In this document: positions 24,828-32,634 of the stretch, in pieces
Numbering within the stretch: the stretch's first letter is position 1
How the letters are laid out: every line of letters begins with the position of its first letter
From: Bacillota bacterium
Lineage (GTDB): Bacteria; Bacillota; Sulfobacillia; Sulfobacillales; Sulfobacillaceae
NCBI GenBank assembly: GCA_021806205.1
Contig: JAJZXX010000176.1
Location: 1 to 64,000, forward strand
Length of the DNA stretch: 64,000 bases
Direction: 5' to 3'
Translations under genes and position numbers: made by a program
The notes under the pieces: generated by a model
What the model was told of the DNA's origin: nothing
The model's database searches: none
What the model saw: the letters and a program-made list of their open reading frames with translations, nothing else

Positions 24828-25628
24828 ATGATCCACGAGATTCGCGCCGTCTGGCCGGATTTGTTGGAGGAGCCCATCGAGTGGTTTGATCAGGGCTGGG
24901 ATTTTTTGGTGGTGGTGATGGGCCGGCACTGGGTGGTGAGAAGGCCAAGAAGCCCGGCTGGGATGTTTAGGTTGCGGCGCGAAGTTCTGCTGTTAAACAA
25001 CATGCCCCTCTCGCCGGTCAAAATTCCGCGTTATGTCCGATCGAGTAACACGATGGCCGTCTATCCCTTTATTGAGGGCCAGCCAGTCTCAGGACCCGCG
25101 CCGGGACTTCTGCTAAAAGACCTGGCAGCATTTATCGGGTGGCTTCATGATCAGTCGGGACCCGAACCCTGGGTCAATCCCCTGCATAAATGGGTGCGGT
25201 GGTTTGATGCGCAAAGCCAGCGCATCCTGGCCGGAGACATTCTCGGACTGATGCCGGTGCGGGATGCCAAGCGCGTGAAAGAGCGCTTGGCGAAAGGTCT
25301 TTCCTGCTTGCGCGCGAGTGCCTTTAGACCGGTGCTGCTGCATGGGGATTTGGTGCGGGATCATGTGCTTGCCTCTTCAGAGGGTCGCCTGACCGGCGTC
25401 ATTGATTTTGGCGATTGGCGCGTGGGCGATCCCGCGTATGACTGGGCGGGGATTCCGGAACTCGATGAGTTGTGGCCGGAATCGGGGGTTGAGGCGGAAT
25501 TTGCCGAGCGGATACAATTTTACCGTTTTATGGCGCCGTTTTATGCGATTGAGCGCGGTATCAAAAGCGGTCAGACCGAATTGGTGGAGCGCCAGCTGAA
25601 TTTGGTCCACCGCCTATTATCCAGATGA
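24828..25628 (+). CDS. Aminoglycoside phosphotransferase (APH)-fold kinase
   Basis: The APH/choline-kinase fold is shown by LLHGDLVRDHVLASSEG, in which the usual metal-binding Asn of HGDxxxxN is His (a known variant in Gram-positive members), and by GVIDFGDWRVGDPAYDWAG, the metal-binding aspartate. Substrates in this fold range from aminoglycosides to homoserine, choline and sugars; nothing in the sequence selects one. I use ATG 24828, since a TATAAT box overlaps the longer start. It is 8 nt upstream of pheA and probably co-transcribed, which makes an amino-acid-related small molecule as likely as a drug. Confidence 0.8.
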   Translation: MIHEIRAVWPDLLEEPIEWFDQGWDFLVVVMGRHWVVRRPRSPAGMFRLRREVLLLNNMPLSPVKIPRYVRSSNTMAVYPFIEGQPVSGPAPGLLLKDLAAFIGWLHDQSGPEPWVNPLHKWVRWFDAQSQRILAGDILGLMPVRDAKRVKERLAKGLSCLRASAFRPVLLHGDLVRDHVLASSEGRLTGVIDFGDWRVGDPAYDWAGIPELDELWPESGVEAEFAERIQFYRFMAPFYAIERGIKSGQTELVERQLNLVHRLLSR

Positions 25629-25636
25629 GGTGACAC

Positions 25637-26461
25637 ATGTACTATCAGGGAGAACCTGGGGCTTTTAGTGAAGCGGCTATGCGGCATTATTTTCCTAAAG
25701 CGGATCCTCGCGGTCTTTCATCTTTTGCGGAGGTGTATGGGCGGCTTCGCGCGGATCGAAAGGCGGCTGCCCTACTGCCCATCGAAAACGCCTACCGGGG
25801 GCCGGTGGTCGAAGTGTGGGATCGGCTCTTGGAAGATCTTTCACTGAGTATCTGGGGTGAAGTGGTAGAGCCGGTGCCTCTGGCGCTGATGGCACCGTTG
25901 GGCGAGTCGCTGGAGAGCATTACGCGGGTTCGTTCGCATCCCCAGGCGCTCATGCAAAGCCGCGGATATTGGGAGCCCCGGGGCTATCGGGCCGAGCCCT
26001 CGCTAGATACTGCGGGCAGTGCCCGCGAAGTCGCCGAAAACCGATGGCCAGGTGTGGCGGCTATCGCCCATCCGGCGGCTGCAGCCCGCTACGGGCTCCA
26101 TATTTTGGCCGAGCCGCTGCAAGACTATCCGGACAACCGCACGCGATTTTGGCTGATAAGCCAAACTGAACCTTCTGTGGATGCGCCGGCCCGGCTCGCC
26201 GCCAAAGCGGCCTTGGCATTGGACATCGCCCATGAGCCAGGGTCATTGGTTGAGACGCTCATGATCTTTTCCCGTCGCCGCATAAACTTAACGAAAATCG
26301 AGTCGAGACCGCGCCCGGGCGTTCCGTTTGAGTTTCGTTTTTGGATCGAAGTGTCGATTGGCCAAACCGGGTCCGATGAGTGGGACGAAGTGTTTGACGA
26401 ACTCCAAGACCGGGGATTGTACCATCGGTTGCTTGGTCACTTTCCGGTGTACAGCCTCTAA
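25637..26461 (+). CDS. pheA: Prephenate dehydratase
   Basis: It converts prephenate to phenylpyruvate in phenylalanine synthesis. The catalytic domain starts YYQGEPGAFSEAAMRHYFP, includes LLPIENAYRGPVVEVWDRLL and the threonine motif DNRTRFWLIS. The C-terminal ACT domain has HEPGSLVETLMIFSRRRINL and KIESRPRPGVPFEFRFWIE, implying feedback control by phenylalanine. It is monofunctional, 274 aa, without a chorismate mutase domain. Chorismate is also the menF substrate of the neighbouring divergent operon. Confidence 0.95.
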   Translation: MYYQGEPGAFSEAAMRHYFPKADPRGLSSFAEVYGRLRADRKAAALLPIENAYRGPVVEVWDRLLEDLSLSIWGEVVEPVPLALMAPLGESLESITRVRSHPQALMQSRGYWEPRGYRAEPSLDTAGSAREVAENRWPGVAAIAHPAAAARYGLHILAEPLQDYPDNRTRFWLISQTEPSVDAPARLAAKAALALDIAHEPGSLVETLMIFSRRRINLTKIESRPRPGVPFEFRFWIEVSIGQTGSDEWDEVFDELQDRGLYHRLLGHFPVYSL

Positions 26462-26465
26462 ATCG

Positions 26466-26494
26466 TTGCGGTCTGACCCGATTCGTCGTACAAT
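26466..26494 (+). promoter_or_regulatory. Promoter of the acyl-CoA synthetase gene
   Basis: TTGCGG (26466-26471), a 17-nt spacer and TACAAT (26489-26494) lie in the 96-nt gap after pheA, about 65 nt before ATG 26558. Confidence 0.5.
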
Positions 26495-26557
26495 AACTAA
26501 AAGTTTCGAGTTGCAAAGTTTGTTTCTAACAAATTTATGATTTCGGGGGGTCGTAGG

Positions 26558-28405
26558 ATGTCTTTCGTGAACCTTACCGAAATTGTCCAACTCACTGCCA
26601 GGCGTCTGCCTGATCATCCTGCCCAGCGGTATTGGGATGGTTCGGAGTGGATTGATCGCAGTTATAAAGAATTGTGGGAGGCCATTCAATCCACGGCTCG
26701 CGGTCTTAAAACGCTTGGCATGAATCCGGGGGATCGAGTTGGTCTCATGGCCAAAACCCGGCCTGAGTGGGTCATTGCGGACTATGCGATTTTACTCGCT
26801 GACTTGGTAACGGTGCCCCTCTATCCTTCCATCCCTCCAGAACAAATTTCTCATATTGTCGAAGACGCGGGCATTACCTGGCTGATTGTCGACGACCAGA
26901 GCGAACTGACCAAGCTTCCCCCTACGGTTCAGGGGTTGTATTTCGACGGAGATCCCCAGGGGTCGGGCGCGTTTGGCCGTCTGGCCGTAGCGGGACCCCC
27001 TTTGAAACCCGAGCGCTCCCGCAACGATTTGGCTACCTTGGTATACACATCCGGAACCACTGGCAATCCCAAAGGGGTTTGTCTGACCCACGGGAACTTA
27101 CTCGCCAATGTCGAGGCCATTGCCGCCATCGCCCAAGACAACCTCGATTTCTCTATGACGCCGACCGATGTCGCGCTCGCATTTTTGCCGTTGTCGCACA
27201 TTTTGGAACGAACCGGTCATAACGTCCTGATGTGGCATGGGGTGACCCTGGCCTATGCCCGGTCCACCGATCAACTTCCGCAAGACCTCTTAACTATCCG
27301 CCCAACGTTGATGATAGCGGTGCCACGGGTCTTTGAAAAAATGTATGCCCGAATTCATGAACAGGTGCGCCAGGCCGGGGCCATCAAGCGGATGTTGTTC
27401 GATGCGGCTGTGCATGCGGGGTGTCGGCGATATCATCTTCTGACGGCCGAAAAACGGCTGTCCTCAAGCCTGAACACGTCAATGAGGCTTTATGACCGCT
27501 TGGTATTTCGCCAGGTGCGCCGGGCGCTGGGCGGTCGGCTGCGCTTTGCCATTGCGGGCGGTGCCGCGCTATCGCCTGACATTGGCCTCTTCTTTTTTTC
27601 CGTGGGGATTCCCGTTTTGGAGGGTTATGGCTTGACGGAAACGGCACCCGTTATTGCCGTGAATCGGCCTCCCTTACCGCGTTACGGCACAGTGGGACTG
27701 CCGTTGTCCGGTATCGAGGTTCGCGTGGCGGACGATGGGGAGATACTGGTGCGCGGTCCCAGTATCTTTTGGGGATACTGGAATCTGGCGGAAGAGACCC
27801 AAGCCGTGCTCAAAAACGGGTGGTTTCACACCGAAGATGTGGGCCATTTGAGTCCGGATGGCTACCTATCGGTTACGGGGAGAAAAAAGCAGCTAATTGT
27901 GCTGTCTACTGGGAAAAATGTGGCACCACAGCTTGTCGAGCAAAAGCTCTTGCTGAGCCCCTGGATTGAGCAGGCGGTCGTGTTGGGAAACGGTCAAAAA
28001 TATGTGACGGCGCTTTTGTACGTGGAACCAGGCCGTCTTCGCGCGTGGGCCCAAAAGTCCGGCAAACAGTCGCTGGATACGCCGCTTTTGTTAAAGGACG
28101 GGGATTTGATGGCGATCCTAAAGGCCGAAGTGGACCGCACCACCAGGAATTTGGCCAGTTTTGAACGTCCCAAGCGATTCGCTTTATTGCCAGAGGCTTT
28201 GTCTGAGGAGCGCGGCGAGTTGACCCCCTCGCTTAAAGTGAAGGTGTCGGTGGTTGAACAGCGGTATGCGCATTTGATCGAGGGGACAGACCCGCTGCCC
28301 GGTTTGGCGCAAAACCTGCGAAGGGAGCACCGTATCGGATCGGCTCTCGCGGCCCTCGGCGCAGGTGCGCTCGTGGCTCTCATCATCCGTCTTATCGTGG
28401 GGTAG
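26558..28405 (+). CDS. fadD: Long-chain acyl-CoA synthetase with C-terminal membrane anchor
   Basis: This AMP-forming fatty-acyl-CoA ligase belongs to the long-chain (ACSL/FAA1-like) branch. ATLVYTSGTTGNPKGVCLTHGN is the P-loop-like signature, EGYGLTETAPVIAVN the second, and FHTEDVGHLSPDGYLSVTGR the hinge region. ATG 26558 (MSFVNLTEIV) is preferred over 26537 by its purine-rich upstream GGGGGGTCGTAGG. After the catalytic lysine region the protein ends in a hydrophobic segment LAALGAGALVALIIRLIVG, a probable tail anchor, which is unusual for bacterial FadD. Its 3' end overlaps convergent yigZ by 14 nt. Confidence 0.9.
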   Translation: MSFVNLTEIVQLTARRLPDHPAQRYWDGSEWIDRSYKELWEAIQSTARGLKTLGMNPGDRVGLMAKTRPEWVIADYAILLADLVTVPLYPSIPPEQISHIVEDAGITWLIVDDQSELTKLPPTVQGLYFDGDPQGSGAFGRLAVAGPPLKPERSRNDLATLVYTSGTTGNPKGVCLTHGNLLANVEAIAAIAQDNLDFSMTPTDVALAFLPLSHILERTGHNVLMWHGVTLAYARSTDQLPQDLLTIRPTLMIAVPRVFEKMYARIHEQVRQAGAIKRMLFDAAVHAGCRRYHLLTAEKRLSSSLNTSMRLYDRLVFRQVRRALGGRLRFAIAGGAALSPDIGLFFFSVGIPVLEGYGLTETAPVIAVNRPPLPRYGTVGLPLSGIEVRVADDGEILVRGPSIFWGYWNLAEETQAVLKNGWFHTEDVGHLSPDGYLSVTGRKKQLIVLSTGKNVAPQLVEQKLLLSPWIEQAVVLGNGQKYVTALLYVEPGRLRAWAQKSGKQSLDTPLLLKDGDLMAILKAEVDRTTRNLASFERPKRFALLPEALSEERGELTPSLKVKVSVVEQRYAHLIEGTDPLPGLAQNLRREHRIGSALAALGAGALVALIIRLIVG

Positions 28406-29009
28406 TCGGGATCAGTCGCTTGAGCGACTGGGATTCCAATAGCCTCCAGGTGCGGAGCGAGGCCTGGTGTAGTGCGCTATGAAAGATATCAAGGGCATTT
28501 TGCTGCACATCGACATGGACGGTGACCTCGGCGCCAAATTCGGCGTGCCAGGTCAGAGTTAATCGATCCAGATGCCGCTGAAGCCGCTCAAAAGCGGCGT
28601 AACCCAGTTGGATCACCTGATGCTCCACGTCGACCATGATCGCCGCTTGGGTGGCATTCAACGCCATCAGGGCTGCCTGGTGATAGGCCCGCATTAATCC
28701 GCCCCGCCCCAATTTCACGCCGCCAAAGTACCGGATGACAACCACGAAGGTTTCGTCCCAGTTTTGCTTCGTGAGATTCCCTAAGATGGGCCGCCCGGCA
28801 GTCCCTTGGGGCTCGCCGTCGTCGAAGGCTCGGCTGAGACTCTCTTTAATGCGATAGGCCCAGGTGTAGTGGGTGGCCCCGGGATAGGCGTGGCGGGCTT
28901 CGCTGACCAGGGTTTGGCATTCCTCCGGCACGACGATCCGGCGTGCCCATCCGATAAACCGGGAATGGTTCACCAACAATTCTTGCGGTGTGGACGTATA
29001 CACTGTCAC
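28392..29009 (-). CDS. yigZ: YigZ/IMPACT-family protein
   Basis: A conserved but poorly understood family (E. coli YigZ, eukaryotic IMPACT). The N-terminal domain carries RAFDDGEPQGTAGRPIL and VVVIRYFGGVKLGRGGLMRAY, both diagnostic. The C-terminal domain is the ferredoxin-like DUF1949 module. GTG 29009 is preceded by GGAGG. Length 205 aa is standard. Proposed roles include translation control and nucleic-acid binding; no neighbour helps. Confidence 0.92.
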   Translation of the reverse strand: MTVYTSTPQELLVNHSRFIGWARRIVVPEECQTLVSEARHAYPGATHYTWAYRIKESLSRAFDDGEPQGTAGRPILGNLTKQNWDETFVVVIRYFGGVKLGRGGLMRAYHQAALMALNATQAAIMVDVEHQVIQLGYAAFERLQRHLDRLTLTWHAEFGAEVTVHVDVQQNALDIFHSALHQASLRTWRLLESQSLKRLIPTTPR

Positions 29010-29147
29010 GGCGGTGCCTCCGATCGCGCATCTTTACAGGTTGTTCGCGTACACTAGCATATCGCTGGCGCGCCTGCTGTACTAGTCACAAAGAGAGGTC
29101 AATGGTATGGTGAGGGTGATCGGCAACGTTGGAGAGGAGGTCCAAAA

Positions 29148-30368
29148 CTGGTAAAGGATACCGCACCGGTGACCGACCCCGCACAATGGCTTGAATGGAA
29201 CGGGGCGCATCACCAGGCTACGCTGGAAAGTCACCCTGACGTCATGATTCTGGCTGCCCGCTACGGGGATGGGCATTTAAGAGCGGCTAAAGCTATCGGC
29301 TTGCAGTTGCTGCTATCCGATCCAGCGAGTAAAGTCGGGTTGTTGGACTATTACAAGTTTGTCAATCCGCGTCTCGATCAGGCCATTCGCTGGGCTTACT
29401 TAAGTTCGGTGCGGTTTATTCCGGGGATCTGGAAAAAATTCTATACGGCTACACAAAAAATTGATCCAGAATCCGCGACCCAGCAATTTCTCAATCGGGT
29501 CGGCATCGAATCATTTTATCAAGCCATTCGTCCCTACCCGCCTAAGGTAATCGTATCAACCTATCCGACGGCTGCCGGCGTGGTGTCTACGTTGAAGCGG
29601 CAAGAACGCATTGAGGCGCTCAACTATGTTGTGATGACGGATTATAGCATCCACTCGCAATGGATTCATCAGTATGTCGACTTATACTTTGTCGGAGGCC
29701 TAGATATGAAAGACGCCCTGGTAAACCGGGGCGTTCCCAAAGAGCGGGTTGTGGTGAGCGGTATCCCGGTTGATGGCCGGTTCTCTTTACCCGTCGACGA
29801 GGAGGCGGTTCGCAAAAGCCTGGGGATTGGGAATGAGCCCGTGATTTTATTTATGGGCGGTTCTTATATGCCCATTAACGAGTTTGCTCAGATCTTGTCT
29901 GACATCGACCACATGACGGTGCCGCACGCGACGGTGGTCGTCGCGGGGCGCGAGACCCGGCGGCTTCGAGTCGCTCTGGATTATCAGGCCCAAGCCACGC
30001 ACCCCATTGTCGTTCTGGGCTATGTCGACAACGTCCATGAACTGATGGGTGTGAGTAACCTGTTGGTGAGCAAGGCCGGTGGATTGACGACGACGGAGGC
30101 TTTGTGCCGGGGCCTGCCGATGTTGATCTATCGACCCATCCCCGGGCAGGAAGATGCCAATGCGGCCTATGTGGTGCGGCATAAAGCCGGTCTTTTAGCG
30201 CGAGACCATCGTGATGTCTCGGGCCTTTTGGACCATTTGTTAAACCATCCTTGGGAGTTGAAGGCTATGACGCGACAAGCCCGCTTCCTGGGACATCCCA
30301 ACGCCGCGACTCTCATCGCCGGACGCATTCGAGACGCTATGGCTGCGATGCCGGCGCATGTCCAGTAG
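29148..30368 (+). CDS. MGDG-synthase-type glycosyltransferase (glycolipid synthesis)
   Basis: This is a GT28/GT-B enzyme of the MGDG synthase / UgtP / YkoN group, which moves sugar from a UDP-sugar to diacylglycerol at the membrane. The N-terminal motif is VMILAARYGDGHLRAAKAI, followed by VSTYPTAAGVVSTLK and TDYSIHSQWIHQYVDLYFVG; the donor-binding C-terminal half has LVSKAGGLTTTEALCRGLPM. The ORF track starts at GTG 29169, which has no ribosome binding site. A perfect AGGAGGT ends 6 nt before an in-frame CTG at 29148, which I take as a likely non-canonical start. A deacetylase/YkoP gene follows. Confidence 0.87.
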   Translation: MVKDTAPVTDPAQWLEWNGAHHQATLESHPDVMILAARYGDGHLRAAKAIGLQLLLSDPASKVGLLDYYKFVNPRLDQAIRWAYLSSVRFIPGIWKKFYTATQKIDPESATQQFLNRVGIESFYQAIRPYPPKVIVSTYPTAAGVVSTLKRQERIEALNYVVMTDYSIHSQWIHQYVDLYFVGGLDMKDALVNRGVPKERVVVSGIPVDGRFSLPVDEEAVRKSLGIGNEPVILFMGGSYMPINEFAQILSDIDHMTVPHATVVVAGRETRRLRVALDYQAQATHPIVVLGYVDNVHELMGVSNLLVSKAGGLTTTEALCRGLPMLIYRPIPGQEDANAAYVVRHKAGLLARDHRDVSGLLDHLLNHPWELKAMTRQARFLGHPNAATLIAGRIRDAMAAMPAHVQ

Positions 30369-30408
30369 GTGAGCGCGCGGCACGTCGCCTGAGGAGTGAC
30401 GGAACACA

Positions 30409-31674
30409 ATGTGGTGGTTAGCCGGGCTTATTGTCGGCCTTTGGGCGGTTATGTATGCGATACCGGATGTGTGGTTTCATCATCTGCAATGGGGAGCATT
30501 TTCCGGATCGCGGGAACGACCCGAAGTGGCGTTGACATTTGACGACGGTCCGGGCCCTGATACGAACGCAATTTTGGATGAACTCAAGCATCTCGGGGTT
30601 CATGCCACATTTTTTTTGGTATCGGCACGAGCCCATTTGCAGCCGGAACTTGTGCGGCGCTTTCGTGAGGAAGGCCACGAAATCGGACTGCATATGCCCC
30701 AGCATGTGTCCGCTTATCTCATGACGCCTTGGCACAGTTACCGGCAGGTAAGAGCCGGATTGGCCCAAATTGAGGCGCTCATAGGTGCCCGACCGGTGTT
30801 TTTTAGACCGCCCTGGGGACACATGAATCTTGGAATCTGGATCGCGGTTAAGCGCTTACGGCTCACCCTGGTCTTTTGGAACATCGCGCCGGACGATTGG
30901 CGCTCGGACCGGACTTGCCAGACCATTTATCGCTATGTCGTACAACTGGCCATGCCTGGTGCCGTGGTGGTGCTGCACGATGCGGGGGGCTCCCGCACCT
31001 GCACCGTGGAGTCCTTAAGCCCCATGGTCAAAGGGCTAAGGGCGTTGGGTCTCACTCCCGTCACGTTGGGCGCGATGACTCAGGATGGGTCGTTGTTAAG
31101 GCGTCTTTGGATGTGGTGGGAACTTCGCTTTACCCGGAGTTGGAACATTCAGACCGTGCCGAACCGGGACGGTGGAGAACCATTTTTGCGAATGGGTCAC
31201 ATTATCTATCGCGGACCTGGGATACGCATTGCTAAAGACCGCGTGCTTCAATCGGGAGATCCTTTCGGCGAAATTCACTTCAGCAATATAGCGCTCGCTC
31301 AGTTTAGCGGACAAGCGATGTCTGGTTTAAAAGCACTTCATAGCGTTATGGCAGCCTTGCATGATCTGGCGGCCTGGATTCAGACCGAGCCCGAATATGG
31401 GGACGTGGTCGCGGTAGGCGGAGTGACCTTGCTCGATGCCGAACGCTCTTTAGATCGCTTAGGGTTTCAGCGGGTGCCGGTCACCGGTTGGACTAAATGG
31501 TCGATGTGGTTTTATCTGATTGTGCTGATGTCTATCTATCATGAAAGCGGCTGGAAGACTCTAAAACGCTTTTCCCGATTAAAGCCGATCCGCTTGGTGA
31601 TGGACCGGGATACGTTAATGGCGCGATATGCAAGGCCAAGAAAGTCTCTGACAAAGCCTTTGGCGCCTCGTTAA
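30409..31674 (+). CDS. Polysaccharide deacetylase (NodB) with C-terminal YkoP-like domain
   Basis: An N-terminal membrane segment (LAGLIVGLWAVMYAIP) leads to a NodB deacetylase domain: VALTFDDGPGPDTNAIL (metal-binding DD), HMPQH as the histidine motif and RPPWGHMN for motif 3, with VVVLHDAGGSRTCTVE near its end. Residues from about 240 to 421 resemble the YkoP protein of Bacillus, of unknown function. The pairing with an UgtP/YkoN-like glycosyltransferase upstream parallels the B. subtilis ykoN-ykoP locus. Likely substrates are N-acetylated envelope sugars or glycolipids; this is inference. Confidence 0.87.
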   Translation: MWWLAGLIVGLWAVMYAIPDVWFHHLQWGAFSGSRERPEVALTFDDGPGPDTNAILDELKHLGVHATFFLVSARAHLQPELVRRFREEGHEIGLHMPQHVSAYLMTPWHSYRQVRAGLAQIEALIGARPVFFRPPWGHMNLGIWIAVKRLRLTLVFWNIAPDDWRSDRTCQTIYRYVVQLAMPGAVVVLHDAGGSRTCTVESLSPMVKGLRALGLTPVTLGAMTQDGSLLRRLWMWWELRFTRSWNIQTVPNRDGGEPFLRMGHIIYRGPGIRIAKDRVLQSGDPFGEIHFSNIALAQFSGQAMSGLKALHSVMAALHDLAAWIQTEPEYGDVVAVGGVTLLDAERSLDRLGFQRVPVTGWTKWSMWFYLIVLMSIYHESGWKTLKRFSRLKPIRLVMDRDTLMARYARPRKSLTKPLAPR

Positions 31675-31967
31675 CGAAGGCCCGGTTCATGATCCCATCC
31701 CGGGTTGAGGGTCTGAATGACGGCGTCGCGAAACGCCGGATCATCGCGGACCATTTGGCGAATCACCTCTAATAAGGTCTTTTGAAAGTAACTGCCCTTG
31801 GCGTCGTCGGGGCGAAGCCACGACAAAAGAAAGTCTGCCATGACTTCGGAAATTAAAGCCTCGCCTTGGTCGGTCCGAAAGAACCGGTGCAGCCATTGTT
31901 CAATATGCGGTTCCAAGACGGCTTCAATGCGTTCCTCAATGTGATGGTTCAACCGGTCGCGAATCAT
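31671..31967 (-). CDS. Small hypothetical protein
   Basis: ATG 31967 follows GGAGG 6 nt upstream; the ORF-track start at 32132 overlaps coxS. The 98 residues are helical and charged with no membrane segment or recognised family: DRLNHHIEERIEAVLEPHIE looks amphipathic, and VIRQMVRDDPAFRDAVIQ follows. Its stop overlaps that of the convergent deacetylase gene in the palindrome GTTAAC. The strong ribosome binding site argues that it is expressed. Confidence 0.7.
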   Translation of the reverse strand: MIRDRLNHHIEERIEAVLEPHIEQWLHRFFRTDQGEALISEVMADFLLSWLRPDDAKGSYFQKTLLEVIRQMVRDDPAFRDAVIQTLNPGWDHEPGLR

Positions 31968-32109
31968 AAAAAACCTCCAAATAGGCGGGCGTTGGTGGTA
32001 AATAGTGGGTGACCCGAGGCTCCATCCTATGATACCATAGATGGGCACGAGACTGAATATTCGACATAGTTCGGGAAGGGACCGAATTAACCCCTGGGAG
32101 GAATGTCTG

Positions 32110-32634
32110 ATGAACGACTCCAAGGTTACCATTAATTTGAGCGTAAACGGTCAGGACACCACCGTGCGGGTACCGAGTCGCACCTTGTTGTCCGAGTTGC
32201 TGCGCGACACGTTAGGGTTAACAGGGACCCACGTGGGGTGTGACACGTCGCAATGCGGCGTGTGTACCGTATGGATGGATGGATTGGCCGTAAAGTCCTG
32301 CACGATTTTGGCGGCTCAGGCGGACCAATCGGCGGTGGTTACGGTCGAAGGGCTAGCCCGCGGCATAACGCTTCATCCGGTTCAGCGCGCCTTTCAAGCT
32401 GAACATGGTTTACAGTGCGGGTTTTGCACCCCAGGCGCCATGATGTTGGCCGCATGGTATATTCAGCATCATCACGAGACGTCCGAAACGGCCATTCGCG
32501 AGGCCTTAGACGGACTGATTTGCCGCTGCACCGGATACGAAAACATTGTACGGTCCGTACAGCGGGCACTGGCCTTCCAACAGGAAGATGAAACACCCGT
32601 TGCGGCGGGTCGAGAGGAGGAAGTATCCTCATGA
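32110..32634 (+). CDS. coxS: Molybdenum hydroxylase 2Fe-2S subunit (CoxS-like)
   Basis: The small subunit of a CoxSML-type hydroxylase carries two [2Fe-2S] clusters that pass electrons from molybdenum to FAD. The plant-ferredoxin cluster ligands are in CDTSQCGVCTVWMDGLAVKSC, and the all-helical cluster ligands in CGFCTPGAMM and ICRCTGYENIV. I use ATG 32110 (TGGGAGGAATGTCTG upstream); the ORF-track start at 32041 adds a non-conserved leader. The C-terminal 20 residues beyond the usual end are acidic. Stop and next start overlap by 4 nt. Confidence 0.94.
   Translation: MNDSKVTINLSVNGQDTTVRVPSRTLLSELLRDTLGLTGTHVGCDTSQCGVCTVWMDGLAVKSCTILAAQADQSAVVTVEGLARGITLHPVQRAFQAEHGLQCGFCTPGAMMLAAWYIQHHHETSETAIREALDGLICRCTGYENIVRSVQRALAFQQEDETPVAAGREEEVSS

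Noticed and set aside
32022-32040. CTATG-atac-CATAG inverted repeat and TATGAT upstream of coxS as promoter-operator
   Set aside because: No acceptable -35 box at the proper distance; left out as too weak.
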